From: Fomes fomentarius | Lineage: Eukaryota > Basidiomycota > Agaricomycetes > Polyporales > Polyporaceae | Reading direction: 5' to 3' | Length of the DNA: 64,000 nt | Assembly: GCA_022606135.1 (NCBI GenBank) | Contig: JABYQN010000005.1 | Span: forward strand, 620,001 to 684,000 | Shown here: piece by piece, positions 45,891 to 56,707 of the stretch | Numbering within the stretch: position 1 is the first letter of the stretch | How the letters are laid out: each line of letters begins with the position of its first letter | Notes under the pieces: generated by a model | What the model was told of the DNA's origin: nothing | Seen by the model: only the letters and a program-made list of their open reading frames with translations | The model's database searches: none | Position numbers and translations under genes: made by a program

Positions 45891-46160
45891 CAGAAACCAC
45901 ACTCATTTGGGACAACACAAGTCAGAGTACCGTTTACCCCGCTTGTCAGTAGGCCCGCCCAATGTCTGCCTGTAGAGGGGAGACTATGTAAAGTTAGAGT
46001 CAGTACGACGCGCGCTTCAGAAAATCTCAGGAAAGCGCGTGGCATAAAATTCATCGGCAAAGTTGCTGATTGGCTCGCGCCCCTCTCAGACTCTGTCTGT
46101 CTCCCTTCCCTCTGCTTGTGCTTTGTAGGCCTTTATTTTCTACAGCACGTACCCGTGGCC

Positions 46161-47701
46161 ATGGTTTCCTTCCAGTGAGTCTTCAACGGTGCCATTGGTT
46201 GGGGATCTATTCAACTGACATATACCCCCAGGTGCGATGGTAAGCGAGCCATCCTCTTTCCCTCCCCTTGATGCGATAACCCGCCCAGGACACTCTCTGA
46301 CTTCTCAAACCTCCCATTTTACGTTCCATCTTCACCGGTGCCATGGACGCGCGCGCGTACAGGATGCGGCGATACCGTCAAAAAGCCGAAGCTGGACAAG
46401 CACTACGCGATGTGCCATAGCTCAGTGAGCTGCATCGACTGCAGCACGACCTTCGCTGGGCCTGCGCAGTTCAAAAGCCATACTCAGTGCATCAGCGAGG
46501 CGGAGAAGTATCAGAAAGGGCTGTACAAGGGCCCCAAGGTGCGTTCTCTCCGCGGTTATCCCCCTCCGACCCTGCCGTTCTCATCTGCCCTCCTCTCTTC
46601 TCGTCCTCCCTCTGCCTTCTCAATGTCCCCTTGTCTCCGATGTGGCGAACAGCAAAATGACGGTGGTCCACGCGGGAACGGACAGAACGACCGCGGTTCG
46701 AACCAGAACGGCCGACAGAAAGGCTATGGGAACGCGAACGGCGGTGCTGCGGGTGGTAAGTATCAGCAGCCCTGGGGGCGTGGTGGTGGCGGAGGCTGGG
46801 GAGGCCCTCGACACGGTTATGAGGCATCTGGCGCTAACGGCACTCCCTTGGGCACTCCGGTGCGGATGTCGCCCGTCGCAGTCGCCCCCGAGTCTCCCGA
46901 GGCCAAGGCGGAGGAGAAGAAGGTTGAAGTGGAGAAGGTGGTAGAGGCCAAGCAAGAGAACGGGAAGAAGAAGGAGAAGAAGAAGGGTGATAAGAAGCGC
47001 AAGTCGATCGGTGGGGAGGATACTGCTGCTCCAGAGGTAAGTCGCGCATGGTTGCTGTGAAATAACCGTCGTGTTCTAATTGGTGGCGGGAATAGACAGA
47101 AACCGGCGACGAGCCGAAAAAGAAGAAAGCGAAGCTTGTGGACGATGCGGACGCCGTGCCGCCTCCATCACCAGCGAAAGCACCCACCGCGGACGCATCC
47201 TCGGAAAAGTCGGAAAAGAAATCGAAAAAGGATAAGAAGGCGAAGAAGGACAGCACGTCCGACGAGTCCGTTGCCTCTTCATCCACCCCTGCAGACGATG
47301 GCTCGAAGAAGGCGAAGAAGAGCAAGAAGGGAGATGTCGCTGAGGCGAATGGTGGTGCTGACGACGCCCCAGAGAGTCCGGTGAAGAAGAAGAGCAAGAA
47401 GGAGAAGAAGGAGAAGGCGACGGTGGAAGTAGACGAGGCAGAGAGCAAGGAGGGCTCATTGCAGGGCAAGTCGAAGAAGCGGAGACATGAGGAGATGGAG
47501 GGCGAGGAGGCGCACGCCACAGAGAAGAAGAGCAAGAAGGAGAAGAAGGAAAAACGGAAGAGGGGCGCGGACGAGGAGGGTGCAGTCGACGTCGCCGAGC
47601 CTCCAGCACCGGTTGTGTCAGTGGGCGGTGAAGCGGAGGGAAAGGCGAAGAGTAAAGAAAAGAAAGAGAAGAAGAAAGATAAGTCGAACAAGGCGGCGTG
47701 A
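46161..47701 (+). CDS. LYAR: LYAR-type C2HC zinc-finger nucleolar protein
   Basis: LYAR is a nucleolar zinc-finger protein linked to pre-rRNA processing. The N-terminus assembles as MVSFQCDGCGDTVKKPKLDK, then HYAMCHSSVSCIDCSTTF, FKSHTQCISEAEKYQKGLYK: the paired Cys/His zinc centres of the family. Exons are 46161-46174, an 8-base microexon 46232-46239, then 46363 onward; the splice phases rebuild QCDGCG exactly. A Gly/Asn/Arg-rich linker and a ~300-residue Lys/Glu tail with KKSKKEKKEK repeats follow, ending SNKAA with TGA. The lysine tail is typical of nucleolar targeting and RNA contact. Further introns lie at about 46540-46652 and 47037-47095. Confidence 0.92.
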
Positions 47702-48234
47702 GCACAACGCTCCTGTGTTTGGCATGTTGGATTCGGATCTGTCGTTATGAGTGTGATCTATATCTGTCGTATGTCGTTTTCGTATGGTGTATCTCATGCT
47801 TGTTCCATAGGCCTTATCAGGACACCTGGGAAGTACACTGGCAACTTCTAAGGTTCGGAGGCAGCGCTGAAGCGATAATGAAAATACATCAACACGGTCA
47901 AGTCCAAAGTGAGTCGTTCAAGGTTGTGTCCAGCCATGCGTAGGAAGGTGCACATCCTCAGCGCGTCGTGACATAGTAGAATCAAAGAGCTTGCGCACGT
48001 CCATCTGCAGTTCAACTTGAACTTAAGTTGCACTGTGACCTTCATCTGAACTTATCGGTTTGAAGATTGCACGTGGCAGTTGCACAGCCACTCAACCGTC
48101 TGGCACTGAGCGTTACCGCATTTGAGCATCTCTGCTTGACCTCTCCCTACATTGGTTTGCGGCAACCCGAGGTGGTATGAATTCTCTAAATACCTCTATA
48201 AGATAGCTCAGACAACCGAAGCACACATCATACT
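47702..48234. other. Intergenic, LYAR 3' to Yippee 5'
   Basis: The UTR of LYAR and the promoter of the Yippee gene lie here; a TATAAGATAG-like stretch at about 48198 is 37 bases upstream of the ATG. No gene seen. Confidence 0.45.
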
Positions 48235-48870
48235 ATGTCGAGCTCCTCGGAAATGACCCCCACTTCTGATACGAAGTCCAAGGTGATCACCACCTTCCTC
48301 GACCAGCCGACGTTCTCATGTGCGCGATGCACTGCGGTCGTTGTACGGGCTTCCACTAGTTCGCTTCATCATCGAGGGACCTGGTGCTTACATCATTTCT
48401 CAGGCTCTTCAAGATGAACTCATCAGCAAGGCCTTCTCTGGGCGGGACGGTCGTGGGTAGTAGGCGGCTCAATATTTCTGACGCGGTGTTACAGTTGTTG
48501 AAACTACCTGCTACCTGTGTCGGCAGTTTGATTCACTCTGCAGTGAATCTGAAGATGGGAAAGAAGGAAGATCGGCCACTCTTGTGCGTTTCTGTCTGTC
48601 CATCTTCTTCTAGTCTGAGGGAACGCTGACGATGATGTCATCGCGGCAGGACCGGGGTGCATACTGTTGCGGATGTGTTCTGTATGGGCTGCAATGACCG
48701 TATGGGATGGTACTACCACAAGGCGTCCGACAGCTCCCAGAAATATAAGGAAGGTGAGCAACCCTATTGGGATCGCTCGTTTTGAATAGGCTCTGATTGA
48801 GATCATAGGGAAGTACCTCCTCGAACGCGAGAAGCTCGTGAAGGAGAACAATTGGACACTGGATAAATAG
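48235..48870 (+). CDS. Yippee-like zinc-binding protein
   Basis: Yippee/YPEL proteins are small, highly conserved zinc-binding proteins of the nucleus and cytoplasm with unclear biochemical roles. The protein begins MSSSSEMTPTSDTKSK. Zinc pairs CARC and CMGC are present, with the signature stretches LISKAFSGRDGRG, HSAVNLKMGKKEDRPLL, TGVHTVADVFCMGC and GWYYHKASDSSQKYKEGKY, ending NNWTLDK. Five exons: the first ends at AVV, and others break at GRG|LIHSA, LL|TGVH and KE|GKYL with clean GT..AG ends. Length of about 125-130 residues is typical. RG before LIHS is unusual; most relatives have an aromatic residue there. It may reflect an intron-end choice that I have only partly resolved. Confidence 0.88.
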
Positions 48871-49206
48871 CGCTGATGAATATTGAATGTATTTAAAGAT
48901 GTACTGATTCAAGTTCCATGTTCCTGAAAGTTTACCGACCTTTCTGTGGCGGCAGCGCTGCACCTCTTGCATATACCACACAGAGCCAGGACCCAGTGCG
49001 CGTTAGCTACTGTAGTGTGTAAAGGTTATACATTGCGTTGCGTGGTTTACATAACAGTACAAAAACTCTGGAAGCAAGATCTGCATAGGATCTCAGGTAT
49101 CATTCAAACCTCGTGTCTACGACCCTGTTCAGCGTAAGATATCGCATCCTTCCTTCTCCCGAAACACCACCTGTCTGCGTCTGGAGCTCTAGAGAGCACC
49201 GACAAC
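48871..49206. other. Convergent intergenic, Yippee/ATG3
   Basis: Two 3' ends face each other across 336 bases. Nothing recognisable beyond UTR. Confidence 0.5.
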
Positions 49207-50684
49207 TCAGAACGACGTGGTCGAGTCAACCTCGATCGTCGGAACGATCGACGCAATAAACTTGAGGAACACGACGAGGTAGAAGTCGACGCGCATGCCT
49301 TCGACCTCTTCGTCACCGGCGGCGGCCGCTTTATCGTCCTTGCCGTTCCCGCTCGCACGGCGGAAGGACCACTTCTTCGGCTTCGCGTCCTTGCCTGACC
49401 CCCCCTTGCGCGCGGCCTGCTGCTCCTCGATAACGCCCTGATTCATGCGCTCGATGACCTTCTTCATCACGCTTGCATGTTTGCACGGGTGCACGGATGC
49501 AGCTTGGAGACTCGTCGAGTGCGGGAACGCCTCAATGGTGACGGTCTTGAACGCATGATCGGCTGAGACGTCTTGGAATATTTGCGAGGGTGTGAGAGGG
49601 GTACCGTTCTAAAGGACATGTCAGGTGGCGATGAGGTAAGAGGGTCGAAGTGCCAAAACATACCTCGTCATATCCAAGAAGCCAGATACGAGGCGTTTGG
49701 TAGTACTTGTCATAGGTGATCATGACGTCGTACGTCCGCACTTGCAGCAAGTTGCCCTTCGCTACCTCCAGTTGGCTACCATCGCCGCCCATTGGTCAGC
49801 ATCCTCCGCCACACAACCCAACTTCGCCACAGGCCACTCACCTAGCGTCGATAACCCCACTTGACGGCGCAGCCGCCTTCGGAGCAGCAGTAGCCTCGTC
49901 CTCGTCCTCCTCCAAGTCTTCCTCCATATCCGGGATCTCATCCATGTCCGGGATCTCCGCCGGCTCGCCCTTAGACCCACCGAGGCTCAGGTTGCCCATT
50001 CCCCCAGACACCTCCGCCTCGCCATCGTCAACGTCCGGGATGTCGTCGATCGTGCCGACATGTGCGGCCGAATCGTGCGTCACACTCCGCCCAGCATGCG
50101 TCTCGACCCACTCCTCCTCCTTGCCCGCCGCGCCGCCCTCTTTCGGGTCCGCAAACGACAGAAGCCGCTCCGCGTCCTCGTCGGCATCCGTGTAGGCCAG
50201 GGTGCTCGCGCGCCGCAGGCACGGTACGCCCCGCGTGAGGAGGTACTGCTTATCGGCGGGGAGGTAGTCGCGTGCCTTGGACGCGTCGCCCTTCTCCCTG
50301 CGATCGGTACGCGGTCAGGGGGTAGGTAGGCAGAAAGTAGGTGGGTACAATGATAGTAGGAGTACGCACCATGTCCAGACCGGGAACTTGTACGCCAGGA
50401 AGTCGCCTGCCGCGACGAACTCCTCTGTGATACCCACATTAGCATGTTGCAGAGACGGATAGGATGATCGCGGACGCACCTGGGGTTATCCGACCGTGTT
50501 CCTTGAACTTGCTCTCCTTTAGCACCTAGAGGGTCATTAGCGACTGTCGGTCGCGCGACGAGTCTCGGAGAAGGTGGCGTACAGGACTCAGATATTCGCG
50601 AACGGCCCAGTATTGTTGCTGATGAAGCGGCGTCAGTATAGGATTACGAAGGCTAGCCTTGGAGCACACCTGTATCGTATGCAT
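49207..50684 (-). CDS. ATG3: ATG3, E2-like enzyme for Atg8 lipidation
   Basis: Atg3 accepts Atg8 from Atg7 and transfers it to phosphatidylethanolamine during autophagy. It starts [18 protein letters not shown] (ATG 50684-50682, with a 5-codon first exon) and continues [11 protein letters not shown]. It has the acidic flexible region expected to bind Atg7 ([17 protein letters not shown]), the [20 protein letters not shown] core, and the active-site cysteine in [13 protein letters not shown]. The closing [19 protein letters not shown] is the family's last strand and helix, ending TTSF at TGA 49209-49207. Six or so short introns are present. Start, catalytic residue and end all fit the family. 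Confidence 0.95.
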
Positions 50685-50975
50685 GGCGCGAGTAGGCCGT
50701 GAACTAGAGGAGTGAAAGATGAGGGAGGAGGAGAAGACGGATTTATTTGGACGGCTGTGGCCTGGGCGGCGGTCACTTACGCTTTCAATGGTACGCCGAA
50801 AGCAATCGATCTCAGCACGTGTTCCCTTTTATGGTAATCCTCCTGAAGTATAGAACCCGCCAAGGTGTGGCCGTTGTAGCATCCCTCATTGGACAGGCAA
50901 GTTCCTAGACAACGGGTACGTTGCATCCTTGGAACCTGTCCTCTTGCTAGCAGTAGGATCCAAGCAAAGACAGAC

Positions 50976-50981
50976 AAAAAA
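50976..50981 (-). terminator. Pol III terminator of tRNA-Lys
   Basis: A run of six T on the minus strand begins 12 bases past the tRNA end, as expected for RNA polymerase III termination. Confidence 0.7.
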
Positions 50982-50992
50982 TAGAGTAAACT

Positions 50993-51078
50993 AGCCCACC
51001 GCGAGGGTCGAACTCGCAGCCTTCAGATACCCGCAAAGCATAAGAGTCTGACGCTCTATCCGATTGAGCTAGGCGGGC
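50993..51078 (-). tRNA. tRNA-Lys(CUU) with 12-base intron
   Basis: Minus strand. Acceptor stem 5' GCCCGCC pairs with 3' GGTGGGC (one G-T). D arm is GCTC..GAGC. The anticodon stem TCAGA/TCTGA encloses CTT at 51044-51042, and the T arm GCGAG-TTCGACC-CTCGC is complete. A 12-base intron (51040-51029) lies one base 3' of the anticodon, the canonical position. The T-stem loop carries the B box. The mature gene reads AAG codons. Confidence 0.93.
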
Positions 51079-51134
51079 TATCTCCACATTATATCAGCAA
51101 ATAGTATAATTATGTCGTTTGCTTTCTTCATAGT

Positions 51135-52937
51135 TCAACCAGTAGATACCTGAGACCCAGCAAGATCATTAATTGCTTTCTGCACCTCGAGCTTCTCCAT
51201 GACAGCCCTATGTAAACTAGATTTAGTTTGCCGCCCTTGCTTCCCCTTTCCCTTGTGCGATAACCCCTCGGTAGATTCAGTAGGACTACCACTGGTGCTG
51301 CTGAGCCCTTCGACGGCACTCGGAGTACTAGTGGTTGCGGACGTAAGGTGCGAAGGGACGATGATTGGCGTCGCTCGCGGAGGGGGTGGCCACTATCAGA
51401 GAAGGTTGCTCAGCGTGATTGAGTAACCGCGAAAGACGCACTTACGCCACGGCTTGGCTGATTAAAGTGGAGTGCCGCCCATGGAGGGTATTCTCTCTCT
51501 AGATGTACTAGATGATCCTCGAGAAACTTCAATCTGTCCAGCAGAGATCGCGGAGGGGAGGGGACTGTATAGCCGCTAATGAGTAAGGGCAACGAGAGCG
51601 AGAAGATGTGGAGAGCGCAACCTGACCATAGCGTACGGCAAGGTGCTTCTCGACGTTCTGCAGCCGTTCGTCCAACGCTGGATACCGCTCAGCACTAGGA
51701 TAGGTTTCGACAGGTGTACTAGACACCTCATCATTGAGCTTCCCAGTCGCGCCAATGTCAGGCTGTGTGGAGGAGACAGTCTTCGTTGTTCGTCGAAGAG
51801 GACCGTCTTCGTTCTTAGCGATGTCGTACTTCATCTGAAGATCCCGATTCTGCGTCTTCGCATCCGTGCGTGCGCATGAAGAAACAGGTGATTTTGCTGA
51901 GTCACCGTTCTCGTTCAGCCGCCTTCGCTTCTCAGCGAGAGACAGGAGAAATTCATTGCGATTGGACGCGTCGTTCCTGGCACGGTTCTGCGCGAGAAAA
52001 CGCGAGATGTCCTTGATGATCTGGAAGTACATGGGGGGAAGTGATACATAATTTACAACGCTCGTGGTCACCAAGATAGCTTACCGAGGTCTGCGAACGA
52101 GGCGTCGCGCAATTTGCTAGATGCACGTAATCAAGCTTGCGTTCGTCAAGTGGACGCTCTTGCACCGTCTGCGCGTCCTTGTCTAGTCTTGGCTGCCCTA
52201 GGTTCTGCATATTGATATAAGGGTACTATAGAAAGACCTGCGCATTCATAACATACGAGTAGCCCCTTCATCAGCTCTGCGAGGGCATTAGGAATTTCCT
52301 TCCTCTCCCACTCCGGATTGAGTACGACCATGTCTGCCTCGAAGCCTCTCAAGGCCTGGGAGAAACCGATGGTGGATAAAAACGACTTTATAGTCGCGTC
52401 CCAGTCTTTGTGATACTCCGGTGGCGGAGGGGACGGCGAAAGGGAGGGCGTTGGTGTCTTGATTTTCTGCTGGGGTTGTGTGGGTCCAGCCGGTGGCTGA
52501 GGAGCTACGTTCTGCTGAGGAGTCGAGTACGGATATGGGTAGCTGCTTCCGGAGGGATATTGATACGTTCCGGTGTTCCACGCGTTTGTCCATGGGTTTG
52601 AAGGATAATTGTAGTAAGGGTAGCTGCCCGCAGGAGTCTGGGAGGCCCCAGGTGCGGTGGATTGCGCATAGTACGCACTTTGAGAAGGATAAGACTGACC
52701 GCTTTGTGCGATTGGACTGCCCTGAGGTGCCACGGAGAACGTGGGGTGATGGGGGCCGCCATAGTAAGAGCGCGTCGCGGGCTGGGGCTGCACCGCAAAT
52801 TGGCTAGTGTAAGGAGCGTTGGAAAAAAGTGCCGCAGCCTGTGGAGGTTGTAGTTGAGACAAAGGCGCGTCTTCATGCGAGATAGATGCGGCGGTCTGTG
52901 ACGGTCCCGCTGCAGACGGAGGCGGGCCTGGGGTCAT
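51135..52937 (-). CDS. Orphan Pro/Gln-rich protein with coiled-coil C-terminus (MBIP1-like?)
   Basis: It starts MTPGPPPSAAGPSQTA; the codon at the far upstream frame start is TTG. Residues ~1-170 are Pro/Gln/Tyr/Ser-rich and unstructured. Then comes a folded piece (EYHKDWDATIKSFLSTIGF), a charged helical part (IIKDISRFLAQNRARND, EFLLSLAEKRRRL), an ALDERLQNVEKHLAVRYG coiled coil and RSLLDRLKFLEDHLVHLERE followed by YPPWAALHFNQPS. The last exon ends LHRAVMEKLEVQKAIND and stops at TGA 51137-51135. Seven exons at least. The paired heptads near the C-terminus recall MAP3K12-binding inhibitory protein 1 (MBIP), but that is a weak resemblance. The start faces VPS53 at only 161 bases. Confidence 0.6.
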
Positions 52938-53098
52938 CGTGAGGGGAGAGGCCAAGTTGCCCGATTTCTGAAAAAGGAAAATGCCGTCGTGGAACAAACA
53001 GGGGGCGCGCTAGCGCTCCGATCACGGGTGCGCTTGACGTTACACCTTTTGACGCTATATGACATCCCGCTGCTCACGGAATCACCACGACGCGCGAC
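52938..53098. promoter_or_regulatory. Bidirectional promoter, orphan gene and VPS53
   Basis: The start codons at 52937 (-) and 53099 (+) are separated by just 161 bases, so both genes must share this interval. No TATA box is apparent. Confidence 0.55.
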
Positions 53099-56000
53099 AT
53101 GGCCCTTGAAACTGCCCGCATGCCCGCGCCATCCTTCAGGCTGAGGGAAGACGAGCTGCCACCAGAACTCATACTGTCAATCGAGCGCATCCTTGACCTC
53201 CATACCACTTCGGAGTCGGACCCTCTGGACAAGCTCACAAACGACTTCAATTCAATCGGAGTACTCAACGAATACTTCCCTGATGGTGAGCGTCAGCACC
53301 TGGCTCTTCCACAGGCTGTCTCACATCTGGAGGGATGTAGAGGCCGCACTTGGACAACTCGAAGTTGTACAGGCCAAGCTGGCTCAGAACGAACGGGAGC
53401 TGCAGGCGGAGATTGACGCGTTACGGAAAGAGCTGCGCAAGGATCAGGATCCCAGCAGAATGCAGCTACTACAGGAGATGATCTCGGTGTGTAACTCAAC
53501 GCAGAATCCATACTTCGCGATGTTCATTGTAGCCGAATCTTTCGCGCGTGCTGCGAGTAGGATCTACTGGGGCAAATGTCCCGCATTCGCGAGAAGGCCA
53601 CAGAGTCAGAAGCTGTTGTACGGAATATCACGAAAGAGATACAGGTTCTCGATCTTGCGAAGAAGAACCTCATCCTAAGTATGACCACTCTAAAGCGGTT
53701 GCAGATGCTCGGTATGTGTAATGTCGTCCACGGTCTCTCGAAGCGCAACTCAGTATGTGGTCAAATCTGTAGTGAATGCACTTGGCCAACTTGAAGACCA
53801 GATGAAAGAGCGGAGGTACCATGAGATTGTGCAGTCACTCGCGGTAAGATGGACCATCATCTGTTGTAAGGGCTCCTGTCCTAATCAACAATTCAGGCAG
53901 TCAAGCAGATCGGCGCGTCGTTCAGACCATATACCTCTGTGCAACGTATCTCTCAGCTGTGGCGGCGCATACAAGAGATTCAGACCGAGCTCCGCTCTAT
54001 GATTGACGCAGACTGGGACAAATTGTACATTTCTCTCTCTCTCTTCTATGTGTTACCTTTTGTTCATTGCATTGTAGCTATATGCAGGACCCAGCGAAAC
54101 CGATCAAACCCTCGGTGGTCGCAGATGCCTGTCTAGTCTTAGATGTCCTGGGTGCAGACGTTCGCGCTCAGTTTTTGGAGCGGTATGTTGCGCTGGAGCT
54201 CAAGGAGTATCGTCGCATATTCCGTGCTACGGACGAGGCTGGACAACTTGATAATTTGTCCCGTCGATTTGCTTGGTTCAGACGGCTGCTCCATACCCAC
54301 GAGACGGAGCAAGGCAGAGTATTCCCTGCGGAGTGGAAAGCTGGGTGGTTCCTGACGGCAAAGTTCATTGAGATTACCAGGTACGTTGGACGCACACAAC
54401 CAGATCGACATGCCAATCGTGTCACGACAGAGACGATATGACTGCGCTGTTATCGAAGGCAGGCTCGAAGCTCACTGTCAAGCAGCTGCTCGACACCTTG
54501 GCCGAGACGATGGAATTTGAGGCATCTGTAACGAAGAAATACTCAACACCGGTGATTGATGCTCGATCACAATGTCATTTTATACGCTGACCACCCTAGC
54601 TTGCATAGCTACGTGAGATTTTGAAAGCGACTACTCCCACTTCTGCGACGCGGCTATCGAAACCCATTACTGCGGCTTTCGAGCCCCACATGGGGGTATA
54701 CATCGATGCCCAAGACAAGTATGGCAATATTTCCCTCTGACTTGTAAATTCTGACCCGAGACGACCTCTTGCCAGGGTACTTTCGGACATGCTTGCCCAA
54801 TACAGAGGTTCGAAATCGCGAACCTCTCTTGAAGCGGCTTCTACTTCAAGTCATGGGGATGACGAGTCCGCACCGCCCGTCCTGGTCCTCCCGTCTTCAA
54901 CGGAACTGTTCTACTTCTACGCCCAGACATTGGACCAATGTGCGAAACTGTTCACAGGACAGCCACTGTACGATCTTCGCGCACTATTCAAGAAATGGCT
55001 CCGGATCTATGCTGGTTCGTTCTCAGTAAGGTTGATTGTCACTGCCCCGAACTCACGTGCGTTCTCCAGAGGAGGTGCTCGTTGCGAGTCTCAGAAGGTA
55101 TATGGCATAGAGCTGTGCTAGGCCGAAGCTCAAGCTGATGCAATATCTGGTAGACCTGCCAATATCACCAGGAGATCCGTGGAAGCGCGCTACGACGCCA
55201 ACGAGCTCAAAAACGCTTGCACACTCATCAACACAGCAGACTACTGTCAAACGACTGCCCTAGAGGTACATTAATCGTGGAGTCTCTCCTCGACTTATCT
55301 CACAATCGAGTGTCGCGCAGTTGGAGGAGAACATTCGCGAGAAATGCGATGAAGCCTTCAAGGAGAAGATTACGCTCCAAGAAGAACGCGATCTCTTCGT
55401 CAGGTACAAGCTCTAGGCGTGGCCCCCCATGTAGTTCTACTGACGATGGTATCACAGCGCGATCTCAGCTGCTATTGGTGTCATGCTCCGCGAGCTTGAG
55501 GCCGCATGCGACCCATTCTTCACAACACTCTCTCGCACACCATGGGCTACCGTTAAGCTCGTCAGCGGGCAGTCGTCCTATGTACAGGACCTTCTCAATG
55601 TTGTCGAACAAGTCGCCGAGACGGTAAAACCCCTTGTTGAGCAGAAGAAGTATCTCAGGAATTACTTCGATAAGGCGGCAAGGTGGGTTCTCCTTTCCGA
55701 TACTACGTAAGTGTAATCATACTGATATCGCCGGATTCAGCACCGTTCTGGCTAAGTTCACGAATGCATTAGTCAAGAGCCGACCGCTTCTGGAGATCGG
55801 TGCAGAACAACTCCTCATTGACCTTCAAGCGATCAAGGCGTGTCTCTTGAAGCTCCCAGGGGAAGCATTGACAACCTCGAAGTAGGTGCTTGATGTGATG
55901 TGGCTTACAAAAATTGACTTACCGTGGTGCTTCTCCAGCTATGCCAAGAGCGTGACAAAGAGCACGACACGTCTGGAGGCTCTCTTGAAAGTCATCGTTA

Positions 56001-56479
56001 CCCCTGTCGTACGTCCGCGAATTCTCTAGTGTACTGTACCACCCTGACCACACGCATAGGATCCTCCGGAGGGCTTCATCCTCAACTACACCCTCGTCAT
56101 CGGCGACGCCTCTTTCTCGAATTTCCAAAAGATCCTGGACCTCAAGGGCACACCCAAAGCAGCACAGAACGACCTGCTCGACTCCTTCCTCACGATCACG
56201 AGTACGAAGTCGGAGCTCGAGAACACCTCGTTTCTCTCATCGCTCGATATGGACCCTGGACAGGTGGCAAATCTTACCAGCCCTGGCAGCAGCCGAGTGT
56301 CACTCCTTCCTGGAGGCACGGCGGGAGAGAGCATCCTTGCTGCGCTCTCGCCACCCCCAATCACCGCTGCGTCGTCTGGTGCTTCAGACTCGATGAACAG
56401 GTCGGACCCGGCGAGCAAATTCTCGGATTTCAAGCGTTTTGTGAGCTTCGGACTGCGGAGGGAGACTATGCCGTCTTGA
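53099..56479 (+). CDS. VPS53: VPS53, GARP tethering complex subunit
   Basis: Vps53 is a core subunit of the GARP complex, which tethers endosome-derived vesicles at the trans-Golgi. After MALETARMPAPSFRLREDEL the family blocks appear in order: DPLDKLTNDFNSIGVLNEYF, AKLAQNERELQAEIDALRK, MSRIREKATESEAVVRNITK, EIQVLDLAKKNLILSMTTLK, VNALGQLEDQMKERRYHEIV, FRPYTSVQRISQLW, IADACL-like VVADACLVLDVLGADVR, ALELKEYRRIFRATDEAGQL, SRRFAWFRRLLHTHETEQG and TMEFEASVTKKY. The C-terminal half (54800-56479) is less conserved, with recognisable AQTLDQCAKLF and a last exon FSDFKRFVSFGLRRETMPS ending at TGA 56477-56479. Around 15 introns. The start ATG is the first in frame. Length, about 850-880 residues, is typical. 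Earlier thoughts of COG3 were dropped. Confidence 0.92.
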
Positions 56480-56707
56480 GATGCTCTTGCTCCATACCCA
56501 GGTCGAACCGCGTCTTTGTTGGATACCAGATTGCTTTGTGTGTTGCTCTGCTCGTTGTCTCTTGGACAAATATCTTCGAACCCACATCCGACCAGTTCTA
56601 CGATCGAAGTATCGACATATCGGCCAGTGTCGCATTTTCTACGGATACAAGATTGGCATACACAACATCCAAGCGTACAACAAACCCCATGGATCATAGT
56701 CTCTCTC

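Noticed and set aside
46834..47691. 285-codon Ser/Phe-rich minus-strand frame
   Set aside because: It is the antisense of the Lys-rich tail of LYAR (AAG codons read as Phe/Leu/Ser).
53099..56479. First reading as COG3/Sec34
   Set aside because: The MSRIREKATESEAV and ELKEYRRIFRATDEAGQL blocks are those of Vps53.
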